From contig NZ_CP116221.1 of assembly GCF_023556315.2 (NCBI RefSeq), positions 868,001 to 932,000 of the forward strand: a DNA stretch of 64,000 nucleotides, given 5' to 3'. Origin of the DNA: Psychroserpens ponticola. Lineage in GTDB: Bacteria > Bacteroidota > Bacteroidia > Flavobacteriales > Flavobacteriaceae. A program made the translations under genes and the position numbers. This document shows, one piece after another, positions 25,701 through 34,497 of this stretch (position 1 is the first letter of the stretch; the number at the start of each line of letters is the position of its first letter). Below the pieces are notes generated by a model. It was not told where the DNA came from. It made no database searches and worked only from the letters and a program-made list of their open reading frames with translations.

Positions 25701-26369
25701 TTATTCGTTAATTTTTTCCGAATGTGGTAGAAATGTTATCAAATTAAACAAGCGTTCAAAATATTCAGGTTGTTCGTCGTAAACAATTTTGGGCATGTGA
25801 GCTGTTAATGTATAAATATAGTCGTTGTTATAAATTTGATGATTTATAACGTGATTTAAATACTCTAAATCAGTACTTTTTACTAAAAAATCATAAGCAT
25901 GATTAGCTGAAATAATATTTCTAATATAGCTTTTATTGGCCTTATAATTTTGAATTTCAGAATTAAATTGTGTTTTAACAATAGTCTTTAATTCTGCATC
26001 TTGTTTGGTTTTATTGTCAAGATAAAATTCCCAGGCATTTTTAGAATGCTTTAATTCAGTTTTTGGCTCAACAACAACGATTGAAAACGTAAGCGCAAGT
26101 TCTGGGTCATTCCCACGAAAAATGCTATGTTTTGCAGTTCCAAAATCAATTTCCCAATGGTCAGGAGCGTCGATTGAAATTAGATACTTATAGTTTGAGT
26201 AGATGTTGGTTAATGAATCAAAATGTTCTGAATGTTTAGAAAGAGATTCATCACTTTTTTGCTCTTTATAAGATTCTTTTAGGTATTTCTCTTCTTTAGT
26301 GGTTTTTTTGCTTTCATTACAGGAAGCCAAAATCAGTAGAAAGGCGAGTGTTATATATTTAATTTTCAA
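25701..26369 (-). CDS. Hypothetical lipoprotein
   Basis: This 222-residue protein has a lipoprotein signal (MKIKYITLAFLLILASC, lipobox LASC). A charged stretch rich in Lys, Glu and Ser (~20-45) leads to a mixed alpha/beta domain from ~55 to the end, with YLISIDAPDHWEIDFGTAKH and FRGNDPELALTFSIVVVE. The overall pattern vaguely recalls PsbP/DcrB-like periplasmic domains, but I do not recognise the family. The start codon overlaps the stop of the upstream 67-residue membrane protein by 4 bp, so the two are translationally coupled and probably act together. Confidence 0.65.
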   Translation of the reverse strand: MKIKYITLAFLLILASCNESKKTTKEEKYLKESYKEQKSDESLSKHSEHFDSLTNIYSNYKYLISIDAPDHWEIDFGTAKHSIFRGNDPELALTFSIVVVEPKTELKHSKNAWEFYLDNKTKQDAELKTIVKTQFNSEIQNYKANKSYIRNIISANHAYDFLVKSTDLEYLNHVINHQIYNNDYIYTLTAHMPKIVYDEQPEYFERLFNLITFLPHSEKINE

Positions 26370-26569
26370 TTCTTTTTTTGCTTTTTCTTGAAAATTGGAT
26401 AAATCAAAATCAATCCGAAGAGTATTCCGAATATGCTAGAGGTATTATTTATTGGTTCTTTTACAAATCCTAAAAGATTTACTAATGCAAAAATTATAAA
26501 TAATAATCCGATAATTGATATTATTAGACTCGGAATAGGTTTCTCTGACCAACTTTGTTTCTCTTTCAT
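26366..26569 (-). CDS. Small two-helix membrane protein
   Basis: This 67-residue protein has two predicted membrane helices (~14-33, LIISIIGLLFIIFALVNLLG, and ~43-59, SSIFGILFGLILIYPIF) and a Lys-rich C-terminus (KKKQKKN). The ends favour both termini in the cytoplasm. It overlaps the following lipoprotein gene by 4 bp. No family was recognised. Confidence 0.6.
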   Translation of the reverse strand: MKEKQSWSEKPIPSLIISIIGLLFIIFALVNLLGFVKEPINNTSSIFGILFGLILIYPIFKKKQKKN

Positions 26570-26617
26570 TTTATGAATTTTTTTTAATGATTTCCAGTTA
26601 GAATTACGTGTCGAAAA

Positions 26618-27859
26618 TTATCGATTTTTTTCAGCAGTCAACTCTACAATTTTACAAATCACTTCAGTAGCTTTTATCATACTTTCTACAGGCACATATT
26701 CATAACGTCCATGAAAATTATGTCCACCAGCAAAAATGTTAGGACAAGGCAATCCCATATAACTTAATTGAGAACCATCAGTTCCGCCACGAATAGGTTT
26801 AATTAAGGGTTCAATACCTAATAACTTCATTGCATCTTCAGCAATATCAACAATATGCATCACAGGTTCTACCTTTTCTTTCATATTGAAATACTGATCT
26901 TTTATCTCAATAGTAATCACTTCTCGACCATATTCAGAATTGATATCATTTGCTAGTTTGCTAAGCATTTCTTTACGTGCCTCAAAATGATTTTTATCGT
27001 GATCTCTTATGATATATTGAAGTATGGTTTCATCTACTTTACCGTCAATACTATACAAGTGAAAGAATCCTTGATAATCTTCAGTGTGTTCTGGTGTTTC
27101 AAGTCTTGGTAACGCGTTTATAAATTCGGTTGCAATATACATAGAGTTGACCATTTTTCCTTTGGCATAACCTGGATGTACAATTTTTCCTTTGACATGT
27201 ATTTTTGCGCCAGCAGCATTAAAATTCTCGTATTCTAATTCGCCTATCTGACTACCATCCATCGTATAAGCCCAATCTGCTCCAAATTGTTCTACATCAA
27301 AATGATGAGCACCTCGACCTATTTCTTCATCTGGAGTGAAGCCAATTCTAATATTACCATGTTTAATTTCTGGATGTTGAATTAAGTATTCCATAGCAGA
27401 AACAATTTCAGTAATTCCAGCTTTATCATCTGCACCTAATAGCGTGGTTCCATCAGTAACAATTAATGTGTTCCCTTTATAAAGCAATAAATCTTCAAAA
27501 TAATCTGGTGACAGAATAATGTTTTCAGATTCATTTAAGGTAATGTCTTTTCCATCATAATCCTCAATAATTCTCGGATTTACATTCGCACCTGTGAAGT
27601 CTGGAGTTGTGTCAAAATGAGAAATGAAACCTATGGTTGGTACATCGTGATCTACATTACTTGGTAAGGTTGCCATGATATATGCCTTATCATCAATGGT
27701 CACATCACTCAAGCCAATCGTTTTAAGTTCTTCTGCCAATTTATTAGCTAAATCCCATTGTTTAGCTGTACTTGGAGTCGTGTTGCTTTCTGGATCTGAT
27801 TCCGTATCGATAGTGACGTAACTTATAAATCTATCGATAAGGTGTTGTTTGTTTATCAT
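26618..27859 (-). CDS. pepT: Peptidase T (tripeptide aminopeptidase)
   Basis: This 413-residue cytoplasmic M20 metallopeptidase releases N-terminal residues from tripeptides. Zinc-site motifs are [12 protein letters not shown] (first His/Asp), [16 protein letters not shown] (bridging Asp), [15 protein letters not shown] (catalytic and binding Glu) and [17 protein letters not shown]. The C-terminal [18 protein letters not shown] and [19 protein letters not shown] supply the last His ligand. A lid/dimerisation domain lies between about residues 210 and 320. The length agrees with E. coli PepT. Monocistronic, followed at 48 bp by the small membrane protein gene. Confidence 0.93.
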   Translation of the reverse strand: MINKQHLIDRFISYVTIDTESDPESNTTPSTAKQWDLANKLAEELKTIGLSDVTIDDKAYIMATLPSNVDHDVPTIGFISHFDTTPDFTGANVNPRIIEDYDGKDITLNESENIILSPDYFEDLLLYKGNTLIVTDGTTLLGADDKAGITEIVSAMEYLIQHPEIKHGNIRIGFTPDEEIGRGAHHFDVEQFGADWAYTMDGSQIGELEYENFNAAGAKIHVKGKIVHPGYAKGKMVNSMYIATEFINALPRLETPEHTEDYQGFFHLYSIDGKVDETILQYIIRDHDKNHFEARKEMLSKLANDINSEYGREVITIEIKDQYFNMKEKVEPVMHIVDIAEDAMKLLGIEPLIKPIRGGTDGSQLSYMGLPCPNIFAGGHNFHGRYEYVPVESMIKATEVICKIVELTAEKNR

Positions 27860-27930
27860 GGTTGATGTTTTTTCAAAAATAAAAATTCAAATGCTAATTA
27901 GTATTGTAATGGTTATAAATTTACGATATA

Positions 27931-27965
27931 AAAAAGCACCTTAAAATAAATCAAGGTGCTTTTTT
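27931..27965 (-). terminator. Terminator of the universal stress protein gene
   Basis: The perfect stem AAAAAGCACCTT/AAGGTGCTTTTT with a 10-nt loop sits between the Usp stop (27981) and the pepT start. T-runs occur on both strands; the minus strand is the relevant one. Confidence 0.88.
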
Positions 27966-27980
27966 TAGAGTATTTTAATC

Positions 27981-28811
27981 TTACTTTTTAAAAGTAAATA
28001 CTGGTAATGTAGAATGATTAACTAAATCTTCAGAAATACTTCCGCCAAATAAATGACTTAAACCAGTTCGGCCTTCAGTAATCATTCCAATAGCATCCAT
28101 ATTATGTTTATCTGCATATCCTAATATCGCTTCTTCAACATTATAGTCTGAAATTAAAACAATACCATCTTTCAGATTTTCAAGATTTGTTTCTTTTAAG
28201 AACTTAGATGCCTTTTCTTCAATTTCATCTGTACTTAAAAAATGAGCATTAGGAAGGTTAATATGTAATAATGTTATTTTTTTGCTAAGATCACTAAGTA
28301 ATTTTATAGCAACTTTGGCTGCAGACGCACTATCTGCAGAAAAATCTGTAGCAATTACGATGTTTTCAAAGTCAATAGTTTCTGGCTTGGATTTAACTAC
28401 CAGAAGAGGGATTTCACTATGACGCACAACTTTCTCGGTATTTGATCCAAGTAGTACACCATCATAATCATTGTGACCTCTAGATCCCATAACGATTAAA
28501 TCTACATCAATTTCTTTTGCAATTTCATCTACTTCTTTTAAAACTTTATGATTTTTAATCATTGGAGTAACAGTGATGCCTTCTAAATAAGGTTTGTCTA
28601 AAAAACTTTCAAATTTCTTATTAGTAACCAATAGCATAAATGCAGTTTCTTCATTTTTATCTGAACTTGAAGATGAAAATATTGATTCTGAAAGCTCCAA
28701 CATATGCATTACTATTAGTTCTGAATTATGTTTTTTAGCAAGAGCTGCAGCTGTTTCTAGAGCGTATTCTGATTGCTGTGAAAAATCGACAGGAATTATG
28801 ATTTTTTTCAT
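27981..28811 (-). CDS. Tandem universal stress protein (UspA family)
   Basis: This 276-residue protein has two Usp domains. The first (~1-140) begins MKKIIIPVDFSQQSEYALE and has the nucleotide-binding IVMGSRGHNDYDGVLLGSNT followed by EKVVRHSEIPLLVVK. The second (~147-276) begins FENIVIATDFSADSASAAK and ends MITEGRTGLSHLFGGSISED then LVNHSTLPVFTFKK. The G-2x-G-9x-G(S/T) ATP motif is clear in the first and present in looser form in the second. It acts in the cytoplasm in stress tolerance; the partner is unknown. Monocistronic, divergent from pyrD. Confidence 0.9.
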   Translation of the reverse strand: MKKIIIPVDFSQQSEYALETAAALAKKHNSELIVMHMLELSESIFSSSSSDKNEETAFMLLVTNKKFESFLDKPYLEGITVTPMIKNHKVLKEVDEIAKEIDVDLIVMGSRGHNDYDGVLLGSNTEKVVRHSEIPLLVVKSKPETIDFENIVIATDFSADSASAAKVAIKLLSDLSKKITLLHINLPNAHFLSTDEIEEKASKFLKETNLENLKDGIVLISDYNVEEAILGYADKHNMDAIGMITEGRTGLSHLFGGSISEDLVNHSTLPVFTFKK

Positions 28812-28892
28812 GATTTTTAATTTAATTTATATTCAAAAATAGAGAAACTATTGCATATAAAATATGATAATTGGCATATTTTAAATCTATTA

Positions 28893-28925
28893 TTGACCTT
28901 TAAAAAAATTAGATTCTTATTTTTG
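28893..28925 (+). promoter_or_regulatory. Promoter of pyrD
   Basis: TTG (28893-28895), a 22-bp spacer and TATTTTTG (28918-28925) match the consensus and lie 19 bp before the start codon, leaving a very short leader. Confidence 0.65.
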
Positions 28926-28943
28926 TAGCATAAATAGCACCAC

Positions 28944-29984
28944 ATGTATAAACTGTTTTTAAGACCGATTTTATTCCTTTTTGATCCTGAAAAAATTCAT
29001 CATTTTACATTCTCGTTAATACGCTTTTCTTGTAAAATACCTGGAATAAAATCACTATTTAAAAGCATCTATATGGTTGAAAATAAGTTCTTAGAACGAG
29101 ATGTTTTAGGATTGCATTTTAAAAACCCTGTTGGATTAGCTGCAGGATTTGATAAAAATGCTGTGTTATATAATGAACTTGCAAATTTTGGTTTCGGTTT
29201 TATTGAAATTGGAACAGTAACTCCAAAAGGACAGGTTGGAAATCCTAAGAAAAGATTATTTAGATTGAAAGATGATGAAGGGATTATAAATCGAATGGGT
29301 TTTAATAACGAAGGATTAGAAGCTGCAATTATTCAATTAAAAAAGAATAAAGGACAGCTTGTTATAGGAGGGAATATTGGTAAAAACACTGCAACTAAGC
29401 CTGAAGATTACACCAATGATTACTTGGAGTGTTTTAACGGATTGCATCCATATGTAGATTATTTTGTACTTAATGTGAGTTGTCCAAATGTTGGCAGTCA
29501 TGCAAAACTTAATGATAAAGATTATCTATTAGAACTTATTTCTGAAGTGCAAAAAGCAAATTCAAATTTTGAAAAGCAGAAGCCTATTGTTTTGAAAATA
29601 GCTCCAGATTTGAATACAAATCAATTAGATGAAATTATAGATCTTGTTAAAGAAACACATTTAGATGGTGTAATTGCGAGTAACACATCAACAGATAGAA
29701 TAGGGTTAAAGGCTTCGGAAGAACGTCTTGCTGAAATTGGAAATGGTGGATTAAGTGGACAACCAATAAAACAAAAGTCAACACGTGTTATTCAATACCT
29801 TTCAGATAAAAGCAACAAAGCGTTTCCTATTATTGGAGTAGGAGGAATTCATTCTGCAAAAGACGCACTTGATAAAATTGAAGCTGGAGCAGATTTGGTT
29901 CAAATTTATACTGGCTTTATTTATGAAGGTCCAAAATTGATTAAGCAAATAAATAAAGCGCTTATAAAAAAAGCGAATCAATAA
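28944..29984 (+). CDS. pyrD: Dihydroorotate dehydrogenase (quinone), class 2
   Basis: This 346-residue FMN enzyme oxidises dihydroorotate to orotate in pyrimidine synthesis and passes electrons to menaquinone. The N-terminal amphipathic helices (~1-40, [20 protein letters not shown]) form the quinone-access membrane module of class 2. FMN and substrate motifs include [33 protein letters not shown] (class 2 catalytic Ser in the SCPN loop), SNTSTDR and [20 protein letters not shown] then LVQIYTGF. The last codons contain a hairpin that terminates the convergent protease gene. Confidence 0.94.
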   Translation: MYKLFLRPILFLFDPEKIHHFTFSLIRFSCKIPGIKSLFKSIYMVENKFLERDVLGLHFKNPVGLAAGFDKNAVLYNELANFGFGFIEIGTVTPKGQVGNPKKRLFRLKDDEGIINRMGFNNEGLEAAIIQLKKNKGQLVIGGNIGKNTATKPEDYTNDYLECFNGLHPYVDYFVLNVSCPNVGSHAKLNDKDYLLELISEVQKANSNFEKQKPIVLKIAPDLNTNQLDEIIDLVKETHLDGVIASNTSTDRIGLKASEERLAEIGNGGLSGQPIKQKSTRVIQYLSDKSNKAFPIIGVGGIHSAKDALDKIEAGADLVQIYTGFIYEGPKLIKQINKALIKKANQ

Positions 29985-29999
29985 ACTACGGATTCGCTT
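29971..29999 (-). terminator. Terminator of the M43 protease gene inside the 3' end of pyrD
   Basis: The perfect stem AAGCGAATC/GATTCGCTT has an 11-nt loop containing the pyrD stop codon region. The minus strand has seven T immediately after the stem (the pyrD Lys codons), while the plus strand has only a weak T-rich exit. Confidence 0.8.
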
Positions 30000-30019
30000 C
30001 TATTATTTAAGTAATAAGA

Positions 30020-31768
30020 CTAGTTTTTTACAAACTGAATAGTGATTGTATTACTGTCTTTTTTGAGTTTAATAAAATACATTCCATCACTAAAGTCAGC
30101 AACATTTATAGTTAAATCGGAAATCTGTGAAATAGATTCCGTTTTTACAATTTGACCAAGCATATTATAAATTGAAAAGCTATCAGGCAAATTGTTAGTA
30201 TTTGACAATTTAATGTTTAAAGTTGTCGTTGCTGGATTTGGATAAATGGATAGGTCATTATTTGAAAAATAATCATCGACACTTAAAACATTATTAGACA
30301 TGTATGTTGTTTCTCCATCGTTATAAGCTCCACCTACAGCAAATACATTTCCTTCTGCTGTTTCAAGACTATAATAACCATTTCCAGAGCCACAACAGAT
30401 ACCATCACCAAAACTGTCATTAATTTCAAAAGTGTAACATTCGTTTACTACCACATCAAAAAATTCTGTAAATACTTGTAAGTTATCTGTACTATTAGAA
30501 TAGGTTGGGTTCGAATATAGTACTGTACCAGCAGTGTTTTTCAAGGACCAAGATATGTCTTCCGGAAAGTCATCTGTCGATAAAGTTAATATGATTTGAT
30601 TCGTATTAATATCAATTCCTCCAACAGATATGTAATTTTGAAACACTTTTGTTATTGATTCGGAACCATTTGATACTGTTAGTGTTACATCATATACTCC
30701 ATTAGAAGCATAGGTGTGTGATGGATTTTGTGTTGTATAATCAATATTATCATCTCCATTAATATCCCATAACCAAGACGTAGCACCAATACTATTGTCT
30801 GTGAAATTAACTGTTGGGTTAGCATCACAACTGCTGATGTAATCTGAAGCAATATCAATATTGAAACTAGGACAGGTTAGTGCAGATCTAGAAGCCTGAT
30901 AAGTTCCATAAATTCTTGCATATTGTTGTGGCGAAAATTGAATTCGGCAATCTTTACGAGAGTAAGACATGATATTAAATGGGTCAGGATTAAAGAATTG
31001 ATTGTTTGCATCAATATCGTTCCCTACGTATGTGCAAACAGTGGTAACATTACTATTACTTAATTGTGGATCAGCAGGAGTATCACAAATAAAATCTCCA
31101 GTAGTACTACAATTAGATCCATCTACCAATTCTGAAGTTAGTGTTCCATTAATATTTCCATGTGTATGAGAAAGTGCAAAAAAATGCCCCATTTCATGAG
31201 ATAAAGTACTGCCATTTGTAGCACAAGAATTATTCATTAAGATTACTTCTGGACCACCAGGAAAATAGGCGTAACCACATAATCCATTTCCGGACGAAGA
31301 GCTAGTTACCGTATTTGCGAAGTAAATATTAATAACATTATTAACATTATGAGTTGCTGTCATTGCATCTTGTTCGTCGGTTTCGAAGTTGAATAAGTTG
31401 GTGTCATCAATATAATTTATACCATCACATAAAAAGAATTCTATATATGCATTAGCATAAAAATCATTCATAATTGACATTGCGGCATTAAATTGATTTA
31501 GTAAAAGTCCACCAGTTCCTGCATCAGTTCTAATGATGTGAGCTTTAATTGGTACTGAACTTATTGCTGTTGATGAACGACTAAGAGCTATTTGATTAAA
31601 TTCTTCTTCAAATTGTTGAATTTGAGGTAGAAGTTGTTCGAAATAAGCTTGAGATTCTGGACTTACAATAGTGCCACATTGCGGTTCTACTTGAGCGTTG
31701 CTAAAAACGAATAAGTTTAAAAACACGACAGTAATAATTGCGTTTTTCAATAATTTTACTTTTTTCAT
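30020..31768 (-). CDS. Secreted M43 (pappalysin-type) zinc metalloprotease with PKD domain and T9SS tail
   Basis: This 582-residue protein has a signal peptide (ends VFSNAQ). The M43 catalytic domain (~60-300) has the zinc motif HEMGHFFALSHTH, followed by CDTPADPQL and the Met-turn FNIMSYSRKDC. A PKD domain is at ~305-385 (WLWDINGDDNIDY, PSHTYASNGVYDVTLTVSNG). An unassigned beta domain of ~100 residues follows, then the type A sorting domain (LSIYPNPATTTLNI to ITIQFVKN). It is exported through the T9SS and digests extracellular proteins. The domain order is the standard one for flavobacterial M43 proteases. Confidence 0.93.
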   Translation of the reverse strand: MKKVKLLKNAIITVVFLNLFVFSNAQVEPQCGTIVSPESQAYFEQLLPQIQQFEEEFNQIALSRSSTAISSVPIKAHIIRTDAGTGGLLLNQFNAAMSIMNDFYANAYIEFFLCDGINYIDDTNLFNFETDEQDAMTATHNVNNVINIYFANTVTSSSSGNGLCGYAYFPGGPEVILMNNSCATNGSTLSHEMGHFFALSHTHGNINGTLTSELVDGSNCSTTGDFICDTPADPQLSNSNVTTVCTYVGNDIDANNQFFNPDPFNIMSYSRKDCRIQFSPQQYARIYGTYQASRSALTCPSFNIDIASDYISSCDANPTVNFTDNSIGATSWLWDINGDDNIDYTTQNPSHTYASNGVYDVTLTVSNGSESITKVFQNYISVGGIDINTNQIILTLSTDDFPEDISWSLKNTAGTVLYSNPTYSNSTDNLQVFTEFFDVVVNECYTFEINDSFGDGICCGSGNGYYSLETAEGNVFAVGGAYNDGETTYMSNNVLSVDDYFSNNDLSIYPNPATTTLNIKLSNTNNLPDSFSIYNMLGQIVKTESISQISDLTINVADFSDGMYFIKLKKDSNTITIQFVKN

Positions 31769-31856
31769 AATTAAATTTCTGGGCTAAACTGGATACAGTA
31801 AAAATAACTAAAAACTGACTATAGATATAATTTAATCATTGAAACGCGAGCTCTTT

Positions 31857-32810
31857 TTAGTTTAAAACTAGTCTTTTTGTAATAAAAGCACCATCTTGAA
31901 GTTCAAATTTAACTAGATAAATACCTTTATTTAAGGCTGTCAAATCTAATTTTAATGAAGAATCTAGATCTTTATTATTCATCTTAACGACTTGTTTTCC
32001 TAAGACATCAAATACTAAAGTCTCTTTCATTATGTTAGAATTCGATGTGCTGATTTTAATCAAACCATTAGATGGATTTGGAGACACAAGAACTTTAGTT
32101 ATCTCTTGATCTGGGAGACTTAAGACTTCATTTAAAGAGATTGTAATTGTCCCAATAGGCTTGGCGTTAAAAGGTGCTTGATTTATTAATGCTGAAATTG
32201 GCTCAGGATTAGGTACTGTTGGCAAGTTTGCAGATGCATACATAGATCCACTGTCTGTTCCAGCATCATAAGGAAATAAAGGAATTATTATTTCATTATT
32301 CCATGTGCCACCAGTTCTTAAGTTTATGCCATTAATAGCGATCATCCAATCTGGACTAGGAGCAATCATAGATACTAAACTTAATAATGGGAAATCTGAA
32401 TTTACTATAACATCACTAAGTGTTGCAGAGCTTATATTATTAAAAGGAGACATAGGTTCTTGTAACCATTGGTTTACATTGCCTGTGTTATTAATTTCGT
32501 TCAAAACTTCAATCATAAGAGCATCATTATTACCAGTTTCTGCTACATTTTTAACACCTGTAGTGGCTAAAGTTCCCATTTCAACTAATTTGTAATTACT
32601 GTTATGTGTTGCGCCAACAAGATTTGACCAATGTGCATTTCCTGGAATTGTTGCTGTACTATTTCCGTTTTCAGGATCAACAATTTCATTTTCCCAAACA
32701 CTAGAAAATGTAATATTATAACTTGCAATAGACTGTGAAAACGAAACTCCTGTTTGTAAAACAATGATAAATATGAGTAGAGATTTAATAGATAAAGTAA
32801 AGTTTTTCAT
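31857..32810 (-). CDS. Spondin_N domain protein with T9SS type A sorting domain
   Basis: This 317-residue protein has a signal peptide (ends GVSFSQS). The Spondin_N domain (~28-225) shows the family's key stretches: YNITFSSVWENE, HWSNLVGATHNSNYKLVEMG, SLVSMIAPSPDWMIAINGIN and FPYDAGTDSGSMYASAN. A sorting domain (VLVSPNPSNGLIKI to FITKRLVLN) follows. In animals the spondin N domain binds lipid and matrix components and is calcium-dependent; in bacteria it is an extracellular adhesion module. It probably mediates binding to surfaces or polymer after T9SS export. It lies next to another T9SS protein on the same strand. Confidence 0.88.
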   Translation of the reverse strand: MKNFTLSIKSLLIFIIVLQTGVSFSQSIASYNITFSSVWENEIVDPENGNSTATIPGNAHWSNLVGATHNSNYKLVEMGTLATTGVKNVAETGNNDALMIEVLNEINNTGNVNQWLQEPMSPFNNISSATLSDVIVNSDFPLLSLVSMIAPSPDWMIAINGINLRTGGTWNNEIIIPLFPYDAGTDSGSMYASANLPTVPNPEPISALINQAPFNAKPIGTITISLNEVLSLPDQEITKVLVSPNPSNGLIKISTSNSNIMKETLVFDVLGKQVVKMNNKDLDSSLKLDLTALNKGIYLVKFELQDGAFITKRLVLN

Positions 32811-32851
32811 GTGATTACAGTTTAATTATAAATGTATTCAGTCGTAAATAC

Positions 32852-33538
32852 ATGTTAATTACTTACAGTAATTTTGTTTTTTTAATATTATTTTTACTAA
32901 AACTAAACACACTGAATTACGATCTTCTTTTTTCATTTGTTATTGCAACGTCTGTATTAGCAATTTCTCCAGGACCAGATAATATATACGTGCTTATGCA
33001 AAGTATCGTAAATGGAAAGAAATTTGGTCTAGCGACTGTTGCTGGTTTGATTTCTGGTTGTTTGATACATACTTCATTGGTCGCTTTTGGAGTGTCTGCA
33101 ATTATAAAGGAAAATGATTCACTCTTTTTTATAATCAAACTTTTTGGAGCATTGTATTTACTTTATTTAGCATACAAGGTATTTAGAGCTAAAGCTGAAT
33201 TGAGTCTAACTTCAGGAGATATTCCCAAGAAAAGCATGACACAATTGTTTAAACAAGGCTTTATTATGAATGTGTTAAATCCGAAAGTGTCTATTTTCTT
33301 TTTAGCATTTTTTCCCGGATTTTTATTTAATGATTCGATGAGTACTGTGCTTCAGTTTTATGTTTTAGGATTGCTATTTATGAGTGTTTCTGCATTCATT
33401 TTTTCAACTATTGCTATTCTAGCTGGCTCAATTTCAGAATATATTATGCAACATAAGCGTACTGGATTGTATCTAAAATGGCTCCAAATAATTGTGTTTA
33501 TAGGTATTGCGATCTTAATTTTTACTTCTAAAAAATAG
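32852..33538 (+). CDS. LysE-family translocator
   Basis: This 228-residue inner-membrane exporter has six helices and the family signature ISPGPDNIYVLMQSIVNGKK near residue 40. Further typical stretches are FKQGFIMNVLNPKVSIFFLA and the C-terminal helix IIVFIGIAILIF. It exports an amino acid or related small molecule (LysE/RhtB superfamily). The start is uncertain: the ATG at 32852 gives an extra hydrophobic lead of about 20 residues before DLLFSFVIATSVLAISPGPD, where most relatives begin. A CTG at 32912 is the only other plausible start, so the ATG is kept. Confidence 0.85.
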   Translation: MLITYSNFVFLILFLLKLNTLNYDLLFSFVIATSVLAISPGPDNIYVLMQSIVNGKKFGLATVAGLISGCLIHTSLVAFGVSAIIKENDSLFFIIKLFGALYLLYLAYKVFRAKAELSLTSGDIPKKSMTQLFKQGFIMNVLNPKVSIFFLAFFPGFLFNDSMSTVLQFYVLGLLFMSVSAFIFSTIAILAGSISEYIMQHKRTGLYLKWLQIIVFIGIAILIFTSKK

Positions 33539-33562
33539 ATTTAAAAACAGAATCATAATCAC

Positions 33563-33570
33563 TATCTTTG
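33563..33570 (+). promoter_or_regulatory. -7 element before the HMG-CoA lyase gene
   Basis: TATCTTTG matches TAnnTTTG exactly and ends seven bases before the start codon, so the transcript may be nearly leaderless. No clear -33 TTG. Confidence 0.45.
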
Positions 33571-33576
33571 GGCTAA

Positions 33577-34440
33577 ATGAATAAAACACTTAAAATAATT
33601 GAATGTCCACGAGATGCTATGCAAGGCATTAAGGATTTTATTCCTACTGATAAAAAGGTACAGTACATTCAATCGCTTTTAAGAGTTGGATTTGATACCA
33701 TAGACTTCGGAAGCTTTGTCTCTCCAAAAGCCATTCCGCAAATGGTTGACACTGCTGAAGTATTATCAAAGCTCGATTTGAGTACAACTACAAGTAAACT
33801 TTTAGCAATTATAGCTAATACACGTGGCGCAAATGATGCTTGTCAACATCCAGAAATTGATTATTTAGGATATCCATTTTCAATATCTGAAAACTTTCAA
33901 ATGCGTAATACACATAAAACTATTGCGCAATCTGTCGTCACACTTTCTGAAATTTTAGAATTAGCAAATGCACATAATAAAGAAGTCGTGGTTTATATTT
34001 CTATGGGATTTGGAAACCCTTATGGAGATCCTTGGGATGTTGATATTGTTGGAGAATGGACAGAACGTCTGAGTAAAATGGGAGTAAGGATTTTGTCTTT
34101 AAGTGATACTATTGGAAGCTCTGATCCTGAAAATATTGATTATTTGTTTTCTAATTTAATTCCGCAATATTCTAATATTGAATTTGGAGCACATTTACAT
34201 ACAACACCAACGACTTGGTTTGAAAAAGTAGATTCAGCATATAAAGCAGGATGTATGCGATTTGATGGCGCAATTCAGGGTTTTGGTGGTTGCCCAATGG
34301 CGAAAGATGAACTCACAGGAAATATGCCAACCGAAAAACTACTATCCTATTTTACTTCAAATAAAAATAATAATCTTAATGCGATGAGTTTCGAAAGTTC
34401 TTATAACGAAGCAACTAAGATTTTTACTCAATATCATTAA
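33577..34440 (+). CDS. Hydroxymethylglutaryl-CoA lyase
   Basis: This 287-residue TIM-barrel enzyme cleaves HMG-CoA to acetyl-CoA and acetoacetate, the last step of leucine breakdown. The N-terminal IIECPRDAMQGIKDFIPTDK matches the xxECPRD(A/E) start of the family. Metal and catalytic residues lie in FGSFVSPKAIPQM, GAHLHTTPTTW and the Cys loop FGGCPMAKDELTGN. The branched-chain amino-acid dehydrogenase at 21769 and IcmF-type mutase at 55893 fit a cell that degrades such amino acids. A bidirectional terminator follows. Confidence 0.9.
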   Translation: MNKTLKIIECPRDAMQGIKDFIPTDKKVQYIQSLLRVGFDTIDFGSFVSPKAIPQMVDTAEVLSKLDLSTTTSKLLAIIANTRGANDACQHPEIDYLGYPFSISENFQMRNTHKTIAQSVVTLSEILELANAHNKEVVVYISMGFGNPYGDPWDVDIVGEWTERLSKMGVRILSLSDTIGSSDPENIDYLFSNLIPQYSNIEFGAHLHTTPTTWFEKVDSAYKAGCMRFDGAIQGFGGCPMAKDELTGNMPTEKLLSYFTSNKNNNLNAMSFESSYNEATKIFTQYH

Positions 34441-34444
34441 AACG

Positions 34445-34476
34445 AGAAAACCCTCTCATGATAGAAAGGGTTTTCT
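34445..34476. terminator. Bidirectional terminator between HMG-CoA lyase and HmuY genes
   Basis: The 10-bp stem AGAAAACCCT/AGGGTTTTCT with a 12-nt loop is between the two convergent stop codons, with T-rich flanks on both sides. Confidence 0.8.
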
Positions 34477-34497
34477 TAAGAATTATTTCTTTATAAT

